Below the pieces are notes generated by a model. That model saw nothing but the letters and a program-made list of their open reading frames with translations, was not told the DNA's origin and searched no databases. From Lichenicola sp964242425 (GTDB lineage: Bacteria > Pseudomonadota > Alphaproteobacteria > Acetobacterales > Acetobacteraceae), in assembly GCA_964242425.1 (NCBI GenBank), contig CAXTCK010000060.1:1-16697 (forward strand): 16,697 nucleotides of DNA, written 5' to 3'. The first letter of the stretch is position 1; each line of letters opens with the position of its first letter. Positions 15,010-16,697 of this stretch are shown here, piece after piece. A program made the translations under genes and the position numbers.

Positions 15010-16247
15010 GCGACGCGTCGAGACGGTCGAGCAGTGCCGGGCTGATCCTGTCCCTGATCGCGTCGGCCGACGCCTTGTCGCGGGCCGATCTGGTCGCGCA
15101 GACCGGCTTCTCGCGCACCACCGTCGCGCAACACCTGGGGGCGCTGCTCGAGGCGGGCCTGGTCCGGGAAGCACCGGTCGTCGTCAGGAGCGGCGGTCGT
15201 CCGAGCCGCACGCTTGAGGTGGAGAAAACCTTCGGCGTGGTGCTGTCTGCCGATATCGGCGAAACCCATGCACGCCTGGCGCTCACCAACCTCGCTCCGG
15301 CGGTGATCGCGGAGCGACGGATCCCGATCGACCTGCGGGTCGAGCCGGCCCAGCTGCTCGGCACGGTGTTCTCCCATCTTGTCGGGCTTCTCGACGCGGC
15401 TGAGCGCAACCGGCACGAGATCCTGGGGATCGGGCTCGGATTGCCGGCTCCGGTCGATTTCGCTGCAGGCCGGGTGACGGGGCCCTCCGTGATGACCGGC
15501 TGGGACGATTTCGACGTTTCAGGATGGTTCGCACAGCGCATCGATGCCCCGGTGCTGATCGAGAACGACGTCAACCTCATGACGCTCACGGAATGGCGCG
15601 AGCATTGGCCGGACGAGGCGCAGCTGGTGCTGATCAAGGCCGGCACCGGGATCGGCAGCGGGATCGTCGCCGACGGGCGGCTCTACCGCGGCGCGCAAGG
15701 GGTCGCCGGCGACATCGGCCACGTCCAGCTCCCGACGGACGACCCGCCGCGCTGCCGCTGCGGCAAGCTTGGCTGCGTCGAGGCCCGGGCGGCGGGCTGG
15801 GCCATCGCCCGGAGGCTGCGCGCTGCCGGCATCGAGGCCGCGACCTCGCGGGACGTGCTCGCCCTGGTCGAGGGCGGCCGGCAGGACGCGATCGACCTGG
15901 TCCGGGACGCCGGCCACTGGATCGGCGAGGCGGCTGCTGCGACCGTCAGCGTCCTGAACCCCGGAGTGATCGTGGTCGCCGGCAACCTCGCCCGAACCGG
16001 CGAACTCCTGCTGTCCGGCGTGCGCGAGCGGGTGTTCATGCGCTCGCTTCCGCTCGCCACGCGTCGGCTGAAGATCGTCAGGGGGCAGTCCGATGACCGG
16101 GCCGTGGTCATGGGCGCAGCCCGTATGGTGATTGCCGATGCCCTGCAGCCCGGACGGGTCGATCAGACCATCGCCGCGCACATAAAGGGGCGCGGAAGAA
16201 CCGCGACCGGGACGTTGGCTCACGTCCTGGCAGCGGATCCGGATTGA
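15006..16247 (+). CDS. ROK-family transcriptional regulator
   Basis: The 413-residue protein has an N-terminal winged helix-turn-helix (about residues 12-70: LSRADLVAQTGFSRTTVAQHL, with the typical GGRPS wing). A ROK sugar-kinase-like domain follows: VLSADIGETHARLAL, GIGLGLPAPVDFAAG, IENDVNLMTLTEW, and IKAGTGIGSGIVADGRLY. The ROK zinc motif is complete: His in GDIGHVQLP and CRCGKLGCVE (Cys250, 252, 257). Such proteins usually repress sugar catabolic genes and release DNA on binding a sugar. The start ATG 15006 overlaps the kinase TGA by the ATGA arrangement. It is probably the local regulator of both arms of the polyol locus through the inverted repeat at 13456-13477. There is no clear terminator after it; a decayed IS630 fragment starts about 80 bases downstream. 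Confidence 0.9.
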   Translation: MSDASRRSSSAGLILSLIASADALSRADLVAQTGFSRTTVAQHLGALLEAGLVREAPVVVRSGGRPSRTLEVEKTFGVVLSADIGETHARLALTNLAPAVIAERRIPIDLRVEPAQLLGTVFSHLVGLLDAAERNRHEILGIGLGLPAPVDFAAGRVTGPSVMTGWDDFDVSGWFAQRIDAPVLIENDVNLMTLTEWREHWPDEAQLVLIKAGTGIGSGIVADGRLYRGAQGVAGDIGHVQLPTDDPPRCRCGKLGCVEARAAGWAIARRLRAAGIEAATSRDVLALVEGGRQDAIDLVRDAGHWIGEAAAATVSVLNPGVIVVAGNLARTGELLLSGVRERVFMRSLPLATRRLKIVRGQSDDRAVVMGAARMVIADALQPGRVDQTIAAHIKGRGRTATGTLAHVLAADPD

Positions 16248-16326
16248 CGGCGTCGGGACGTCGTCGTGCCGCAGGACGCACTCATCGGAACGATTTACAC
16301 TCAGATCGCCGACGCAGCACAAAGAT

Positions 16327-16697
16327 TGGGCTGAGCTCGGGGCTGTAGGGCGGCAGTGGCAACAGGCTGATGTTGTCGGGCACCTTCAGCAGGCTCCCTG
16401 GCTGATGCCAACCTGCGCCGTCGAGGGTGATCACGACGTGGGCGCCAGGCGTGACGCGCCTGCTGATCTCGGCGAGGTGCAGGTTCATGGCGCTGGTGTT
16501 GAGATACGGCAGCACCAAAGCCGTGCCGATCCCGCGCGCCGGGCAGACGGCGCCAAAGAGGTGGGCCCACGCATAGCGACAGTCACGGGGTGCCGCTGGT
16601 CGCGACCCCCGCTCGGCTCAAGGCCGGGTCAGCATGCCTTGCTGACCCATTCTGGCTTCATCCTGCCACCAGAGCTCGATCGTCTTGCCGCGGGCCT
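16327..16697 (-). pseudogene. IS630-family transposase remnant (nonsense codon, C-terminus lost, 5' end outside the window)
   Basis: Read on the minus strand from the window end, one frame gives ARGKTIELWWQDEARMGQQ, LTR, then TGA at 16620-16618. The same frame resumes with AERGSRPAAPRDCRYAWAHL, FGAVCPARG, LPYLNTSAMNLHLAEIS, ITLDGAGWHQPG and LPLPPYSPELSP. These are the DDE-domain segments of IS630 transposases, with the first Asp in WQDEA and the second in LDGAG. Relatives usually have a tryptophan codon (RVWAERG) where the TGA stands, so a TGG to TGA change is likely. Homology ends near 16327: the expected N-P-x-E-N-x-W with the catalytic Glu is replaced by unrelated sequence. The gene is therefore doubly inactivated. 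No terminal inverted repeat could be identified at the truncated side. Confidence 0.8.

Noticed and set aside
12790..15174. Long minus-strand frame opposite the ribulokinase, crossing the gap at 13480
   Set aside because: It is antisense to a clear FGGY kinase and has no recognisable domain.
1..16697. CRISPR array, rRNA genes, or phage genes
   Set aside because: No regularly spaced repeats, rRNA-like sequence or phage-type genes were seen anywhere in the window.

Overview
The window is high-GC DNA (roughly two-thirds G+C or more) and gene-dense, apart from two intergenic stretches of about 590 and 310 bases. The gene families (NarK/NasA/NirA with a CysJ-like flavoprotein, polyol ABC binding proteins of SmoE type, AraB-type FGGY kinase, ROK regulator, YidB, IS630) suggest an alphaproteobacterium, plausibly Acetobacteraceae or a related Rhodospirillales lineage. 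That placement is inference from gene content and resemblance; no marker gene is present. Three runs of exactly 100 N (3510-3609, 4722-4821, 13480-13579) are scaffold gaps whose true lengths are unknown, and each interrupts or abuts a gene.

Region 1 (1-7861): the 3' part of a YidB-family gene converges on a minus-strand nitrate assimilation operon. In transcription order the operon is a sigma54-like promoter (7861-7846), a leader of about 180 nt, an NarK-type nitrate transporter, the assimilatory nitrate reductase NasA with a C-terminal BFD-like [2Fe-2S] domain, a siroheme/[4Fe-4S] nitrite reductase of the NirA type, and a CysJ-like NADPH flavoprotein that lacks a flavodoxin domain but carries a four-cysteine Fe-S motif. 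Together these would import nitrate, reduce it to nitrite and then to ammonium, and supply NADPH-derived electrons. No stop codon lies between NasA and NirA, so the sequence as given encodes one nitrate reductase-nitrite reductase polypeptide. An internal ATG with a GGAGG ahead of it could also give free NirA.

Region 2 (7862-9135): a non-coding upstream stretch, a small histidine phosphatase gene, and a second non-coding stretch.

Region 3 (9136-16247): a divergent carbohydrate/polyol locus. On the minus strand are an SmoE-like polyol-binding protein, an SDR dehydrogenase, a sorbitol/xylitol-type zinc alcohol dehydrogenase and an RbsB-like binding protein. On the plus strand are an AraB-type ribulokinase (5' end lost in the gap) and an ATGA-overlapping ROK regulator. 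A clean 22-bp inverted repeat in the divergent intergenic region, at the edge of the gap, is a good operator candidate. The two dehydrogenases could oxidise pentitols to a ketopentose that the kinase phosphorylates. No ABC permease or ATPase gene is visible for either binding protein.

Region 4 (16248-16697): a decayed IS630-family transposase remnant with an in-frame TGA and a missing C-terminus, next to the ROK gene.
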